A DNA stretch of 64,000 nt from Rhodobacter xanthinilyticus (GTDB lineage Bacteria; Pseudomonadota; Alphaproteobacteria; Rhodobacterales; Rhodobacteraceae). Below the pieces are notes generated by a model, which saw only the letters and a list, made by a program, of their open reading frames with translations, was not told the DNA's origin and made no database searches. Both the position numbers and the translations under genes were made by a program. The stretch covers positions 1,459,501 through 1,523,500 of the forward strand of contig NZ_CP017781.1 of NCBI RefSeq assembly GCF_001856665.1. Reading direction: 5' to 3'. Below are positions 16,311 to 23,622 of the stretch, piece after piece. The first letter of the stretch is position 1. Each line of letters opens with the position of its first letter.

Positions 16311-16407
16311 GCGGGGCTTGCGCGATTTTGCGCGTATCTGTCTCGCCGTTGCGGCAGGTGTCGAAAAAACCGTTGCAAAACGGGAGACTAGTGCGCAGGG
16401 TGGCGCG

Positions 16408-17427
16408 ATGGCGGCCTTGGGGGTGGCGATGAAGAGGATGCGGCGCTGGGCCACGGCTCAGCATGGTCCGGTGCAGGAAGCGGGGATCACGCTTGGCGTC
16501 GTCGCGGTGGCTTTCGGGCTGCGCTACGAGCTCGAGGGGGCGCTGCCGCCGGGCTTTCCTTACCTGACCTTCTTCCCCGCGGTGATCCTGACGAGCTTCT
16601 TTGCCGGCACCCGCGCGGGGGTGGGGGCGGCGGTGCTTTGCGGGCTCGCGTCCTGGTATTTCTTCATCAATCCGGTGGGCAGCTGGGCGCTCAACGGCGC
16701 CAGCCTGCTTGCGCTCCTGTTTTACTGTTTCATCGTCGCGACCGATATCGTGCTGATCCATTTGATGCGCGAGGCGCTCAGGAAGCTCGACGCCGAGAAA
16801 CAGACCTCCGACGCGCTCGCGGTGCAAAACAAGCTGATGTTCCATGAGCTGCAACACCGGGTTTCGAACAACCTGCAGGTGGTGGCCTCGCTTTTGAAGA
16901 TGCAGCGCCGCCAGCTCGAGGATGAGGCCGCGCGCGCCGCCCTCGATACCGCCTCGGCGCGGCTGCAGGTGATGGCCGGCATCCAGCGCCAGCTGCACAA
17001 CCCCAAGCGCCAGGAGGCCGATATCGCCGCGCTTCTGGGCGGGCTTTTGCCCGAGGTGATCGGCGGGTTCGCGCTCGAGCCCGCGCCCGAGCTGCGGGTG
17101 AGCGGCGAGAGCCTGAAGGTGAGCGGCGATCAGGCGACGCCGATCGGGCTGATCGTGGTCGAGCTGGTCTCGAATGCGCTCGAACATGCAACGCAGGCGG
17201 GCGCGGCGTTGGCGATCACCGTAACCGTGCGCCGCGAGGGGGCCGAGGCGCGGATTGTCGTGCGCGACAATGGCCCGGGCCTGCCGCCCGATTTTCAGCC
17301 CGAACGCTCGCGCAGCCTCGGGCTGCGGGTGGCGCTGCAATTCACCGACCAGCTCGGCGGGCGGCTCGAGTTCGCCTCCGACCGCGGCACCGTGGCGACG
17401 CTGAGCTTCCCGCTCGCCGAGGGCTGA
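16408..17427 (+). CDS. DUF4118 / HisKA_2 sensor histidine kinase
   Basis: The protein has 339 residues from the ATG at 16408, which has AGGG 7 bp upstream. Residues 20-120 hold three to four membrane helices of the KdpD-like DUF4118 type (FPYLTFFPAVILTSFFAGTRAGVGAA...LASWYFFI). The HisKA_2 core is LMFHELQHRVSNNLQVVASLL with His150 as acceptor, followed by a HATPase (LIVVELVSNALEHA, VRDNGPGLP, SLGLRVALQFTDQLGG). It has no partner regulator beside it. Position inside the EcfG island makes it a second candidate input kinase for PhyR. Confidence 0.88.
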   Translation: MAALGVAMKRMRRWATAQHGPVQEAGITLGVVAVAFGLRYELEGALPPGFPYLTFFPAVILTSFFAGTRAGVGAAVLCGLASWYFFINPVGSWALNGASLLALLFYCFIVATDIVLIHLMREALRKLDAEKQTSDALAVQNKLMFHELQHRVSNNLQVVASLLKMQRRQLEDEAARAALDTASARLQVMAGIQRQLHNPKRQEADIAALLGGLLPEVIGGFALEPAPELRVSGESLKVSGDQATPIGLIVVELVSNALEHATQAGAALAITVTVRREGAEARIVVRDNGPGLPPDFQPERSRSLGLRVALQFTDQLGGRLEFASDRGTVATLSFPLAEG

Positions 17428-17474
17428 GCGCCCCCCGATCTGCGGCCCCCAGATGACAAACCCGTGAGCGGGTC

Positions 17475-17499
17475 GGAACGTTTCGCGCTGCCGCGGGTT
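17475..17499 (+). promoter_or_regulatory. Probable sigma-EcfG promoter of the PRC-barrel gene
   Basis: GGAAC (17475-17479) is followed after 16 bp by GGTT (17496-17499), one mismatch to CGTT. It lies 54 bp upstream of the GTG start of the PRC-barrel gene. Confidence 0.65.
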
Positions 17500-17553
17500 G
17501 ATGTGGCAAGCGCGATGACGCGCGGTAAAATGAAGCAAAAACGGAGATTTGCC

Positions 17554-18315
17554 GTGAAAAAGCTGATGCTTTCCACCGCCATCCTGGCCAGCCTTGCCAC
17601 CGCCGCCGGGGCCGAACCCTCGCCCTTCCGCTCGGCGGTCGACCCGACCGATCTGACCGCCTCGCAGGTGATCGGCATGCGCATCTATGCCGCCGACCCC
17701 GCGCAGATGGAGGCGCAGGGCGAGGCGCCCATGGCCGCCGGCCCCGAGGAGGGCTGGTCCGATATCGGCGAGGTGCATGATCTCGTCCTGACCCGCGAGG
17801 GCGGCGTCGAGGCGGTGCTCGTCGATCTCGGCGGCTTCCTCGGCATCGGCGAGCACCGCGTGGCCGTCGGCATGGAGGCGATCCGCTTCGTGCCCGATGC
17901 CTCGACCGAGGACGACCCGGACGATTTCTTCCTGGTGATGGCGGCCGACCGCGCCACGCTCGAGGCTTCGCCGATCTACCCGGAGGAGAAGACCGCGGCG
18001 GTGCTGCCGGCGGGCGAGACGGGTTATCACCCGATCGAGACGGCGGGGCTGAGCGTCGAGGCGCTGGAGGGCACGCCGGTTTATGACGCGCAAAACACCC
18101 GCGTGGGCGAGATCGCGCGCGTGGTGCTCGATGCCAAGGGCGCGCCAGCGCAGGCGGTGATCGATGTCGGCGGCTTCCTCGGCATTGGCGAAAAGCCGGT
18201 CGCGATCGAGCTTGCGCAGCTTTCGATCGCCCAGGGCGCGACGCCCGAGGATCTGCGCGCCGCGACCGCGCTGAGCAAGGCCGAACTCGAGGCGCTGCCC
18301 GCCTATCAGGGCTGA
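17554..18315 (+). CDS. Exported PRC-barrel domain protein
   Basis: The GTG at 17554 is chosen because GGAG lies 7 bp upstream and it gives a clean signal peptide (MKKLMLSTAILASLATAAGA); an ATG at 17530 is possible. The 253-residue product carries two PRC-barrel-like repeats, one around residues 60-105 and another around 185-225. Both contain the identical GGFLGIGE turn, which indicates internal duplication. PRC-barrel proteins with signal peptides are common sigma-EcfG targets. A probable EcfG promoter precedes it and a strong terminator follows, so it is monocistronic. Confidence 0.85.
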   Translation: MKKLMLSTAILASLATAAGAEPSPFRSAVDPTDLTASQVIGMRIYAADPAQMEAQGEAPMAAGPEEGWSDIGEVHDLVLTREGGVEAVLVDLGGFLGIGEHRVAVGMEAIRFVPDASTEDDPDDFFLVMAADRATLEASPIYPEEKTAAVLPAGETGYHPIETAGLSVEALEGTPVYDAQNTRVGEIARVVLDAKGAPAQAVIDVGGFLGIGEKPVAIELAQLSIAQGATPEDLRAATALSKAELEALPAYQG

Positions 18316-18356
18316 TCGCCGAGAGAGATACTCCGGGACAGATCCTCCGAGAGAGA

Positions 18357-18387
18357 CCCCCGCGGTGGCGCCACCGCGGGGGTTTTT
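18357..18387 (+). terminator. Intrinsic terminator after the PRC-barrel gene
   Basis: A perfect 13-bp inverted repeat with no loop bases (CCCCCGCGGTGGC/GCCACCGCGGGGG, 18357-18382) is followed by TTTTT. Confidence 0.92.
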
Positions 18388-18438
18388 GCATGTGCACGGC
18401 GATCGGAAGGCATGGGGGGGCGGCGGGCCGCAGGCATG

Positions 18439-18465
18439 AAAAAACCGCCCCGAAGGGCGGTTTTT
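18439..18465. terminator. Bidirectional terminator after the DUF1328 gene
   Basis: CCGCCC-CGAA-GGGCGG (18445-18460) is flanked by six A on the left and five T on the right, so it works in both directions. It is 18 bp after the DUF1328 stop. Confidence 0.88.
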
Positions 18466-18483
18466 GGGGCGCGATGGCGCGGG

Positions 18484-18657
18484 TCAGACCGGCGGTCGGC
18501 CACGCAGCGCGCGCGCGATCATGGCGATCACGAAGAGCACGATGAAGATGAAGAACAGCACCTGCGCGATCGACGCCGAGGCCCCGGCGATACCGCCGAA
18601 CCCGAGCGCTGCCGCGATCAGTGCGATGACAAGGAACGTCAGAGCCCAACCGAGCAT
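18484..18657 (-). CDS. DUF1328 small membrane protein
   Basis: A 57-residue protein starting [31 protein letters not shown] and ending with a second membrane helix and a short basic tail ([10 protein letters not shown]). The GFGGIAG turn between two helices is the DUF1328 (YtjA-like) signature. The family is stress-associated in many proteobacteria, with no known biochemical role. A canonical EcfG promoter lies upstream and GGAGA is well placed before the ATG. Confidence 0.9.
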   Translation of the reverse strand: MLGWALTFLVIALIAAALGFGGIAGASASIAQVLFFIFIVLFVIAMIARALRGRPPV

Positions 18658-18715
18658 GGTATTCTCCTTTTCCCTAAGGGGTTGATTTCGGCGCGCTTTG
18701 CGCCGTCGCAACATC

Positions 18716-18740
18716 AACGCGCCGGGCGGCGGCGGGTTCC
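18716..18740 (-). promoter_or_regulatory. Sigma-EcfG promoter of the DUF1328 gene
   Basis: On the minus strand GGAAC (18740-18736) and CGTT (18719-18716) are 16 bp apart, 59 bp upstream of the ATG at 18657. Confidence 0.87.
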
Positions 18741-18832
18741 CTCGGGCGGCGGATTTTTGCCGCAGGGCGCGCGAAATCGTGCCGGGGCCGGGGAAGGGGC
18801 CCCGCGCGGCGCCCCGCGCGAGGCCGTGCGGC

Positions 18833-19798
18833 TCAGGCCGCCGCGGCGCCAAAAAGCCGCCCCACGCCGCGCGCCTCGGCGAGATTGCCATCCGCCCCGC
18901 GCAGCAAGAAGAGTGCCTCGAGCCCCGCGCGGCGCGCCAGATCGAGCCCCGCCTCCGGCCCCGCCACCATCAGGGCCGTCGCCCAGGCATCCGCCGCCGC
19001 GCAGCTTTGCGCGACCACCGTCACCGAGGCGGGCGCGGCCAGCAGCGGCATGCCGCGGCGCGGGTCCATCGTATGGGCAAGCGCGCGGCCCTGCACCTCG
19101 ACGAAATGGCGATAATCGCCCGAGGTCGCGACCGCCGCCTCCTCGAGCACGAGCATCGAATGGGGCGTGCGCCGCCCGACCTCGGGCGCCTCGACCGCGA
19201 TCGTCCAGCCCGCGCCATCGGGCCGCCGGCCGAGCGCGCGCATCTCGCCATCGATCCCGACGAGCCCCGCCGTGACCCCCGCAGCCTTCAGCGCGCGGGC
19301 CAGACAATCGGCGCCATAGCCCTTCGCGATGCCGTTGAGATCGAGCGAGACCGGCGCGAGGCGGCGCGCGCGCGCGCCCGCGCGGTCAAGCTCCACCGTC
19401 TCCCAGGCCGGGCGGCGCGCGGCCGTGCGCGCCGCGCCGATCGCGGCCTCGCTCGCCCCCTCCGGGCCAAAGCCCCAGGCCCGCACCGCATCGCCCAGCG
19501 TGAGATCAAACGCCCCGCCCGAGGCGCGCCCGATCGTCAGCCCGAGATGCAGCACCTCCCCGATCTCGGCCCCGAGCGCCACCCATTCGCCGACCGGCGC
19601 GGCGTTGAGCCGGTTCAGATCGCTCCCCGCGCGCCAGAGCGACATCTGCGCATCGACCCGCTCGACGGCGGCCTGGAGCGCGGCGCTGAGCGGCGCCGTC
19701 CCGGTGCCCTCGGGCAGATAAAGGAGCGCCGACCAGCGCGTGCCCATCGTCGGCCCGTTGAGCGCGACGCGCACCAGATCAGTAGACATCTTCGACAT
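18833..19798 (-). CDS. apbE: FAD:protein FMN transferase
   Basis: A 321-residue ApbE-family enzyme, which attaches FMN covalently to Thr/Ser of extracytoplasmic acceptor proteins using FAD. Landmarks are [11 protein letters not shown] near the start, [55 protein letters not shown] and the C-terminal [15 protein letters not shown] with metal/FAD-binding residues. No signal peptide is evident, which is unusual because most ApbE are exported. It overlaps the end of the flavoprotein gene upstream by 20 bp (an ATG at 19789 is an alternative), so the two are co-translated. Its likely clients are the DUF2271 and PepSY proteins of the same operon. Confidence 0.92.
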   Translation of the reverse strand: MSKMSTDLVRVALNGPTMGTRWSALLYLPEGTGTAPLSAALQAAVERVDAQMSLWRAGSDLNRLNAAPVGEWVALGAEIGEVLHLGLTIGRASGGAFDLTLGDAVRAWGFGPEGASEAAIGAARTAARRPAWETVELDRAGARARRLAPVSLDLNGIAKGYGADCLARALKAAGVTAGLVGIDGEMRALGRRPDGAGWTIAVEAPEVGRRTPHSMLVLEEAAVATSGDYRHFVEVQGRALAHTMDPRRGMPLLAAPASVTVVAQSCAAADAWATALMVAGPEAGLDLARRAGLEALFLLRGADGNLAEARGVGRLFGAAAA

Positions 19799-21983
19799 AA
19801 CGCCCCTCCGCGCGGAGTTGGGCCGGGGAAAGCCCCAGCGGTTCGAGAATTTCGGCCATCGCCTCGGCCACGCCCTCGGCCATCGCGCGCCCGCCGCAGA
19901 TCATCACCCGCGCGCCCGCGCCGACCAGCCGCGCCACCTCCTGCGCCTCGGCGCGCAGCGCGTCTTGCACATAACGCGGCCGCGCGCCGCGCGAGGACGC
20001 CGTGGTGAGCGCGCCGAGCCGCCCCTCGGCCTGCCAGGCGGCAAATTCCGGCCCGTAGAGGTAATCCGAGCGCAGATCGCGCTGGCCATAGAAGAGATGC
20101 ACCGGGCGGCGGCGGGCATTGGCGCGGATGAACCCGGCCAAGGGCCCGACGCCCGAGCCCGCGCCGATCAGGATCAGCGGGCTGCGGCCCTCGGGCGCCT
20201 GAAAGCCCGGGTTCGGCCGCAAGAAGGCGGTGATCTCGTCGCCCGGCTGGAGCGCGAGAAGCTGCCCCGAGCACAGCCCGCCCGGGTGGCGCGAGACGAC
20301 AATCTCGACAAAGCCGTCGCGCGCGCCCGAGGCCAGCGAGTAGAACCGCGGCACCTCGGAGCCCCGGGGCAGAACCCCCAGCAGATCGCCCGGCGCAAAG
20401 CGCGGCGCGCGCCCGGTCAGCCGCGCCAAGAGCCCCGCGCGGGGCGTGGCAAAGCGCAGGATCGAGATCGGCGCCTGCACGGCCTCGCCGTAATCGCGCC
20501 GCGAGAGGAGGGCGAGACGGTGGGTCCGGGGCGCGGCCTGCGCGGCGGCGGTGATCGCAAGATCATGGCCGAGCGCGGCGCCAAGCGTGGCGAGCCAGGC
20601 GTTGATCTCCTCGGCCGCGCCGGCATTGACCGCGCCCATCGGCACGAGCGCCGCCCAGCCCTTGGCCTCGGCCGCGGCCGCGACCTTGCGGGCATAGCCG
20701 CAGAACGCGGGGAAGGCGCGGTCGCCAAAGCCGAGGAGCGCATAGGGCGCGGCAGGCGCGGCGGGGAGGGCGGCGAGGCGGTCGAGGAAGCCTGCGGCCG
20801 AGGCGGGGGCCGCGCCCGAGCCATAGGTCGCGCTCAGGATCAGATGGGCGCGCGCCTGCGCCGCCGCGGCGGGCGCAAAGCCCGACATCGGCGCGATATG
20901 CACCCGCTCGCCTGCCGCGCTGAGCGCGCGCCCCAGCGCCTCGGCCGTGGCGCGCGTGGTGCCGCCCTCGCTGCCGACCCAAAGCACGAGGCTCGCCTGC
21001 GAAAGCGCCACCTGCGGCGCGCGCGCCCCGCGCCGACGGCCCCGCGCCCAGAGCAGGAGCCCGCTCACGCCGAGCACCGGCACCCCCGCCGCCGCGAGGC
21101 CCAGAAGCCCCGCCCAAAGCGCGGTGCCCTCGCCGCTGTGCAGCCGCTCGAGAAGTGCGCTCATTCGCGTCATCGGCGAGGTCGTGGCCTCGGAAATCAC
21201 CGCGCCGGTGCCCTGGTCGATCGTGGCCGAGCCGGTCGCGGTCTCGAGCGTGTAGAAATCCTGCGCGTCGCCGGGCGTCGGAAAGCTGAGGCTTTCCATG
21301 GCGCTGGCGGGCGTCTCGGCGAAAAGGGGGATGGTTTCGGGCGCCGCGCCCATGCTGCCCGAAACAGACATCGGATAGGCTGGCAGCGCCGCCGTGTCAG
21401 GCAAGAGATCGAAGCTCGAGGCGGTCAGCCAAAGCCCGGTCAGCGCCGAAAACGCGAGGAGCACGAAGCTCGCGCGGCCGATCTCGGCATGGACCCGCGC
21501 CGCGCCCCGGCCCGGCAGCGCGCGCAAAAGCCCGCCCCAGCCGCCCGCGCGGCGTTTGAGCAGCATCAGCCCCGTGAGCGCCAGCGCCAGCATCGCCGCC
21601 GCCCCGCCCGCCACGATCAGCCGCCCGGTATCCTCGAGAAAAAGCGCCCGGTGCAGGTTCGTCAGCCACACCAGAAGCGCATCGGGCCCGGCCTCGACGA
21701 GCGGCGCGCCGCTCAGCGGGTCGATCACCGCCGAATGCGCCGCGCCATCGGCAAACCACCAGGCGGTGAGCGCCCCCGAAGGCGCCCGCCGCAGCTCTTC
21801 GATCATCGGGATCTGGGCGGTGACCGCGCGCATCAGATCGGCGAGGCTGAGCCCCGCGGGCAGCGCGGGCGCGGCGAGCGCATCGCGCGCCGCCAGAACC
21901 GCAAGCCCCAGCCCGCTCAGGCTGATCACCGAAGCGAGCGCCGTCGTGACGAGCCCCGCCCATCTATGAATCGCGCGGATCAT
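19779..21983 (-). CDS. PepSY-TM / flavodoxin / ferredoxin-NADP-reductase fusion protein
   Basis: A 734-residue inner-membrane electron-transfer protein. Residues 1-340 are a PepSY-associated TM unit with four helices (about 10-32, 120-142, 168-190, 292-315) and membrane-embedded His (IHRWAG, LHRAL, HAEIGRAS) that could ligate haem. Residues about 332-470 are flavodoxin-like (VLWVGSEGGTTRATAEALG). The C-terminal 230 residues are an FAD/NADPH reductase (RFYSLASG, LILIGAGSGVGPLAGFI, VMICGG, ending EDVY) of the cytochrome-P450-reductase type. It should move electrons from cytoplasmic NAD(P)H across the membrane. It is followed by apbE in overlap and preceded by DUF2271. Confidence 0.88.
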   Translation of the reverse strand: MIRAIHRWAGLVTTALASVISLSGLGLAVLAARDALAAPALPAGLSLADLMRAVTAQIPMIEELRRAPSGALTAWWFADGAAHSAVIDPLSGAPLVEAGPDALLVWLTNLHRALFLEDTGRLIVAGGAAAMLALALTGLMLLKRRAGGWGGLLRALPGRGAARVHAEIGRASFVLLAFSALTGLWLTASSFDLLPDTAALPAYPMSVSGSMGAAPETIPLFAETPASAMESLSFPTPGDAQDFYTLETATGSATIDQGTGAVISEATTSPMTRMSALLERLHSGEGTALWAGLLGLAAAGVPVLGVSGLLLWARGRRRGARAPQVALSQASLVLWVGSEGGTTRATAEALGRALSAAGERVHIAPMSGFAPAAAAQARAHLILSATYGSGAAPASAAGFLDRLAALPAAPAAPYALLGFGDRAFPAFCGYARKVAAAAEAKGWAALVPMGAVNAGAAEEINAWLATLGAALGHDLAITAAAQAAPRTHRLALLSRRDYGEAVQAPISILRFATPRAGLLARLTGRAPRFAPGDLLGVLPRGSEVPRFYSLASGARDGFVEIVVSRHPGGLCSGQLLALQPGDEITAFLRPNPGFQAPEGRSPLILIGAGSGVGPLAGFIRANARRRPVHLFYGQRDLRSDYLYGPEFAAWQAEGRLGALTTASSRGARPRYVQDALRAEAQEVARLVGAGARVMICGGRAMAEGVAEAMAEILEPLGLSPAQLRAEGRYVEDVY

Positions 21984-21998
21984 GCCCTTTCCCCCCGC

Positions 21999-22469
21999 TC
22001 AAAGCCCGTAGCTGAACGAGGCGATATAGCGGCTGCCCGCCACCGCCTGACCCGCCCCCGCCCGCGTCAGCGGCACGGTGATTTCGCTGGGCACGTCGCT
22101 CATCTTCTCGACCGAGCTGTCGATATGCAGCGTATAGCCCGCATCGAAGAGCGCATCGGCGAGATCGAGCGTGATCTCCAGCGTGCGGCCCGCGCCGACC
22201 GAGGCGCCGGTGATCCCGTTGACCTCGGCGACATTGCCGCCCGTGGCCCGATACCAACCCACAAGGTGCTGATAATACTTGGATTTGCCGCCCGCCATCC
22301 AGAGCGAGCCGACATATTGGCCCTGCGCATCGGTGACGTAATAGGCCAGATAGGCGCCGTCGCCGCCATAGTTCGAGAGCGTGGTGGTGAAGGTCACCGG
22401 CGTGGCCATCGCGAGCGCAGGCAGCGTCATCGCGGTGGTGGCGCCGAGCGCAACAAGAAGCGGTTTCAT
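21999..22469 (-). CDS. DUF2271 exported protein, candidate flavinylated carrier
   Basis: The protein has 156 residues from the ATG at 22469. A signal peptide (residues 1-22, ending PALAMA) precedes a DUF2271 beta-rich domain (VTFTTTLSNYGGDGAYLAYYVTDAQGQYV, GSLWMAGGKSKYYQHL). Residues 84-90 read NGITGAS, which resembles the ApbE flavinylation motif DxxTGAT with two conservative changes (Asp to Asn, Thr to Ser). DUF2271 genes commonly accompany apbE and PepSY-TM genes. It lies 15 bp upstream of the PepSY fusion gene. Flavinylation is inferred, not shown. Confidence 0.85.
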   Translation of the reverse strand: MKPLLVALGATTAMTLPALAMATPVTFTTTLSNYGGDGAYLAYYVTDAQGQYVGSLWMAGGKSKYYQHLVGWYRATGGNVAEVNGITGASVGAGRTLEITLDLADALFDAGYTLHIDSSVEKMSDVPSEITVPLTRAGAGQAVAGSRYIASFSYGL

Positions 22470-22491
22470 GGGTGTCTCTCTTTCTCTGAGC

Positions 22492-22914
22492 TTACTTGGT
22501 GACCACGGCCGGCGCGCCGCCCGGCACGAAGAGCCCGTTTTTCGGCGGCGCAACCGAGCCCGCGGGCGCCGCCTGCGGGCCGCCGCGACCGTCGTCGTCA
22601 TCATCATCGTCGTCGTCGTGGTGATCGCCCTTGCGGCCACGGCGCGCGTCATCATCATCGTCGTCATCATGCCAGACCCGCTGCCAGATCGCGCCGATCC
22701 CGTCGGCATCGGCATGGCGCTCGCCCCGGCGGGCGGCGGGCGCGGGCGTCACGGGGGTGGCGTTCGCATCAAGGAACTGCACCGAGACCGAGCCCGTGGC
22801 GGGCGCGGGCAACAGGGCCTGCGGCGCGGTCGCGGGGGCCTGGGCGAGCACCGGCAGGGCCAGCCCCGCAGCCAGCGCGGCCAGCGGGGCGAGGATCAGG
22901 ACTTTCGAGTTCAT
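22492..22914 (-). CDS. Exported protein with poly-Asp and His-Asp tracts, possible metal binder
   Basis: A 140-residue protein with a signal peptide (1-24, LPVLAQA) and a Pro/Ala-rich, probably unstructured body. It contains WH followed by seven Asp (83-89), and GDHH followed by nine Asp (100-108), separated by a basic RRGRKG. The C-terminus ends NGLFVPGGAPAVVTK. I recognise no family. Acidic and His clusters of this kind bind di- or trivalent cations, so a metal-sequestering or metal-presenting role beside a redox system is plausible. First gene of the operon with DUF2271, the PepSY fusion and apbE; a 49-bp operator lies 45 bp upstream. Confidence 0.72.
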   Translation of the reverse strand: MNSKVLILAPLAALAAGLALPVLAQAPATAPQALLPAPATGSVSVQFLDANATPVTPAPAARRGERHADADGIGAIWQRVWHDDDDDDDARRGRKGDHHDDDDDDDDDGRGGPQAAPAGSVAPPKNGLFVPGGAPAVVTK

Positions 22915-22958
22915 GGGTCACTCCTAAACTGTCTATGACGCCTATCTGGCCCCCGGGG

Positions 22959-23007
22959 CTGAGGGTTTCCTGACAGGGGCGCAAAAACTTCGTCAGCTTC
23001 CCGTCAG
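22959..23007. promoter_or_regulatory. 49-bp composite operator upstream of the Asp-rich/DUF2271/PepSY/apbE operon
   Basis: On the plus strand the element reads CTGAG-N6-CTGAC, then a 17-bp gap, then GTCAG-N6-GTCAG. Half-sites start at 22959, 22970, 22992 and 23003, so each pair has an 11-bp period, the spacing of OmpR/PhoB-family direct repeats. Read toward the minus-strand gene, the proximal pair is GTCAG-N6-CTCAG and is followed about 10 bp later by a GATAG -10-like sequence. The same architecture and gap recur at 23533-23581. Confidence 0.75.
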
Positions 23008-23043
23008 CTTTCGCGTGGCCCCGCAACCCCTTGCGCCAAAACG

Positions 23044-23068
23044 AAAAACCCCGCCCGGGAGGGCGGGG
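23044..23068 (-). terminator. Intrinsic terminator after the small PepSY gene
   Basis: On the minus strand a perfect 8-bp stem (CCCCGCCC/GGGCGGGG) with a 4-base loop is followed by TTTTTCG. It is 31 bp past the PepSY stop and makes that gene monocistronic. Confidence 0.88.
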
Positions 23069-23099
23069 CGCCGGAGGGGGTTCTCCGGGTCAGTCGCGC

Positions 23100-23483
23100 T
23101 CAATGATGGTCGTCATGCTCCTCGGCGCCGGGCAGATGGCCGAGCAGCTTCTTCCAGCGCGCGCGCAGCTCCTCATGCTCGTGATCGTCATGGCGCGCCC
23201 GCGCCTCGGGGGTATCGGTATAGTCGAGCTCAAGCACCTCGAGCGTCGCCGGGTTCAGCTCCACCACCATCGGCCGCCCCGTCGCATCGGTGCCGCGGAT
23301 CTTGTAACAGCCGTCGTCGATGCGCAGCTTGCCGATGCTCCAGCCCTTTTCCGCGGCCATCGCCACCACCGCCTCGCGCGGCTGCCACTCGGCCATCGGC
23401 ACGAAGCAGTCCTCGTCATCGGCCCGCGCCATCCCGGCCGGGATCAGCGCGCAAAAGAGCAGAATTGTCAGCGGTTTCTTCAT
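23100..23483 (-). CDS. Small periplasmic PepSY-domain protein with His/Asp-rich tail
   Basis: The protein has 127 residues from the ATG at 23483. A signal peptide (1-21, ending GMARA) precedes one PepSY-type domain (about 28-95: FVPMAEWQPREAVVAMAAEKGWSIGKLRIDDGCYKIRGTD...GRPMVVELNPATLEVLEL). It contains two cysteines (ADDEDCF and DDGCYK) that could form a disulfide. The C-terminus is His/Asp-rich (RHDDHEHEE, EEHDDHH), suggesting metal binding. It is divergent from the adjacent two-component genes with a shared 49-bp operator, so it may be the periplasmic modulator of the kinase. Confidence 0.82.
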   Translation of the reverse strand: MKKPLTILLFCALIPAGMARADDEDCFVPMAEWQPREAVVAMAAEKGWSIGKLRIDDGCYKIRGTDATGRPMVVELNPATLEVLELDYTDTPEARARHDDHEHEELRARWKKLLGHLPGAEEHDDHH

Positions 23484-23532
23484 CGGGCAAACTCCGGCCA
23501 ACCGGGCCATGCGACGGATATGCGCGGCGAAA

Positions 23533-23581
23533 CTGACAGGATCCTGACGCGCTGAAAAGCCCCGCGTCAGCTTTCCGTCAG
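23533..23581. promoter_or_regulatory. 49-bp composite operator between the small PepSY gene and the two-component system
   Basis: CTGAC-N6-CTGAC (23533-23548), a 17-bp gap, then GTCAG-N6-GTCAG (23566-23581). All four half-sites are perfect and each pair has an 11-bp period. Each pair reads GTCAG-N6-GTCAG toward the gene it faces and is followed 8-10 bp later by a -10-like sequence (GATAGA on plus, CATATC on minus). This suits simultaneous activation of the divergent PepSY and regulator genes by the local OmpR-type regulator. Confidence 0.8.
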
Positions 23582-23622
23582 ATCCGCGCGATAGAGCCGG
23601 GGCAGGCCGGAAAGGACGAGCG

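Noticed and set aside
19740-22502. 920-codon plus-strand frame opposite apbE and the PepSY fusion
   Set aside because: Product is Arg/Gln/Pro-rich and domain-free. The minus-strand proteins have full conserved motifs. It is a GC-bias shadow.
22561-22670. CRISPR or tandem-repeat array suggested by repeated tcatcatcgtcgtc
   Set aside because: It is a trinucleotide run encoding poly-Asp in an exported protein. There are no spacers or repeat units of CRISPR size.
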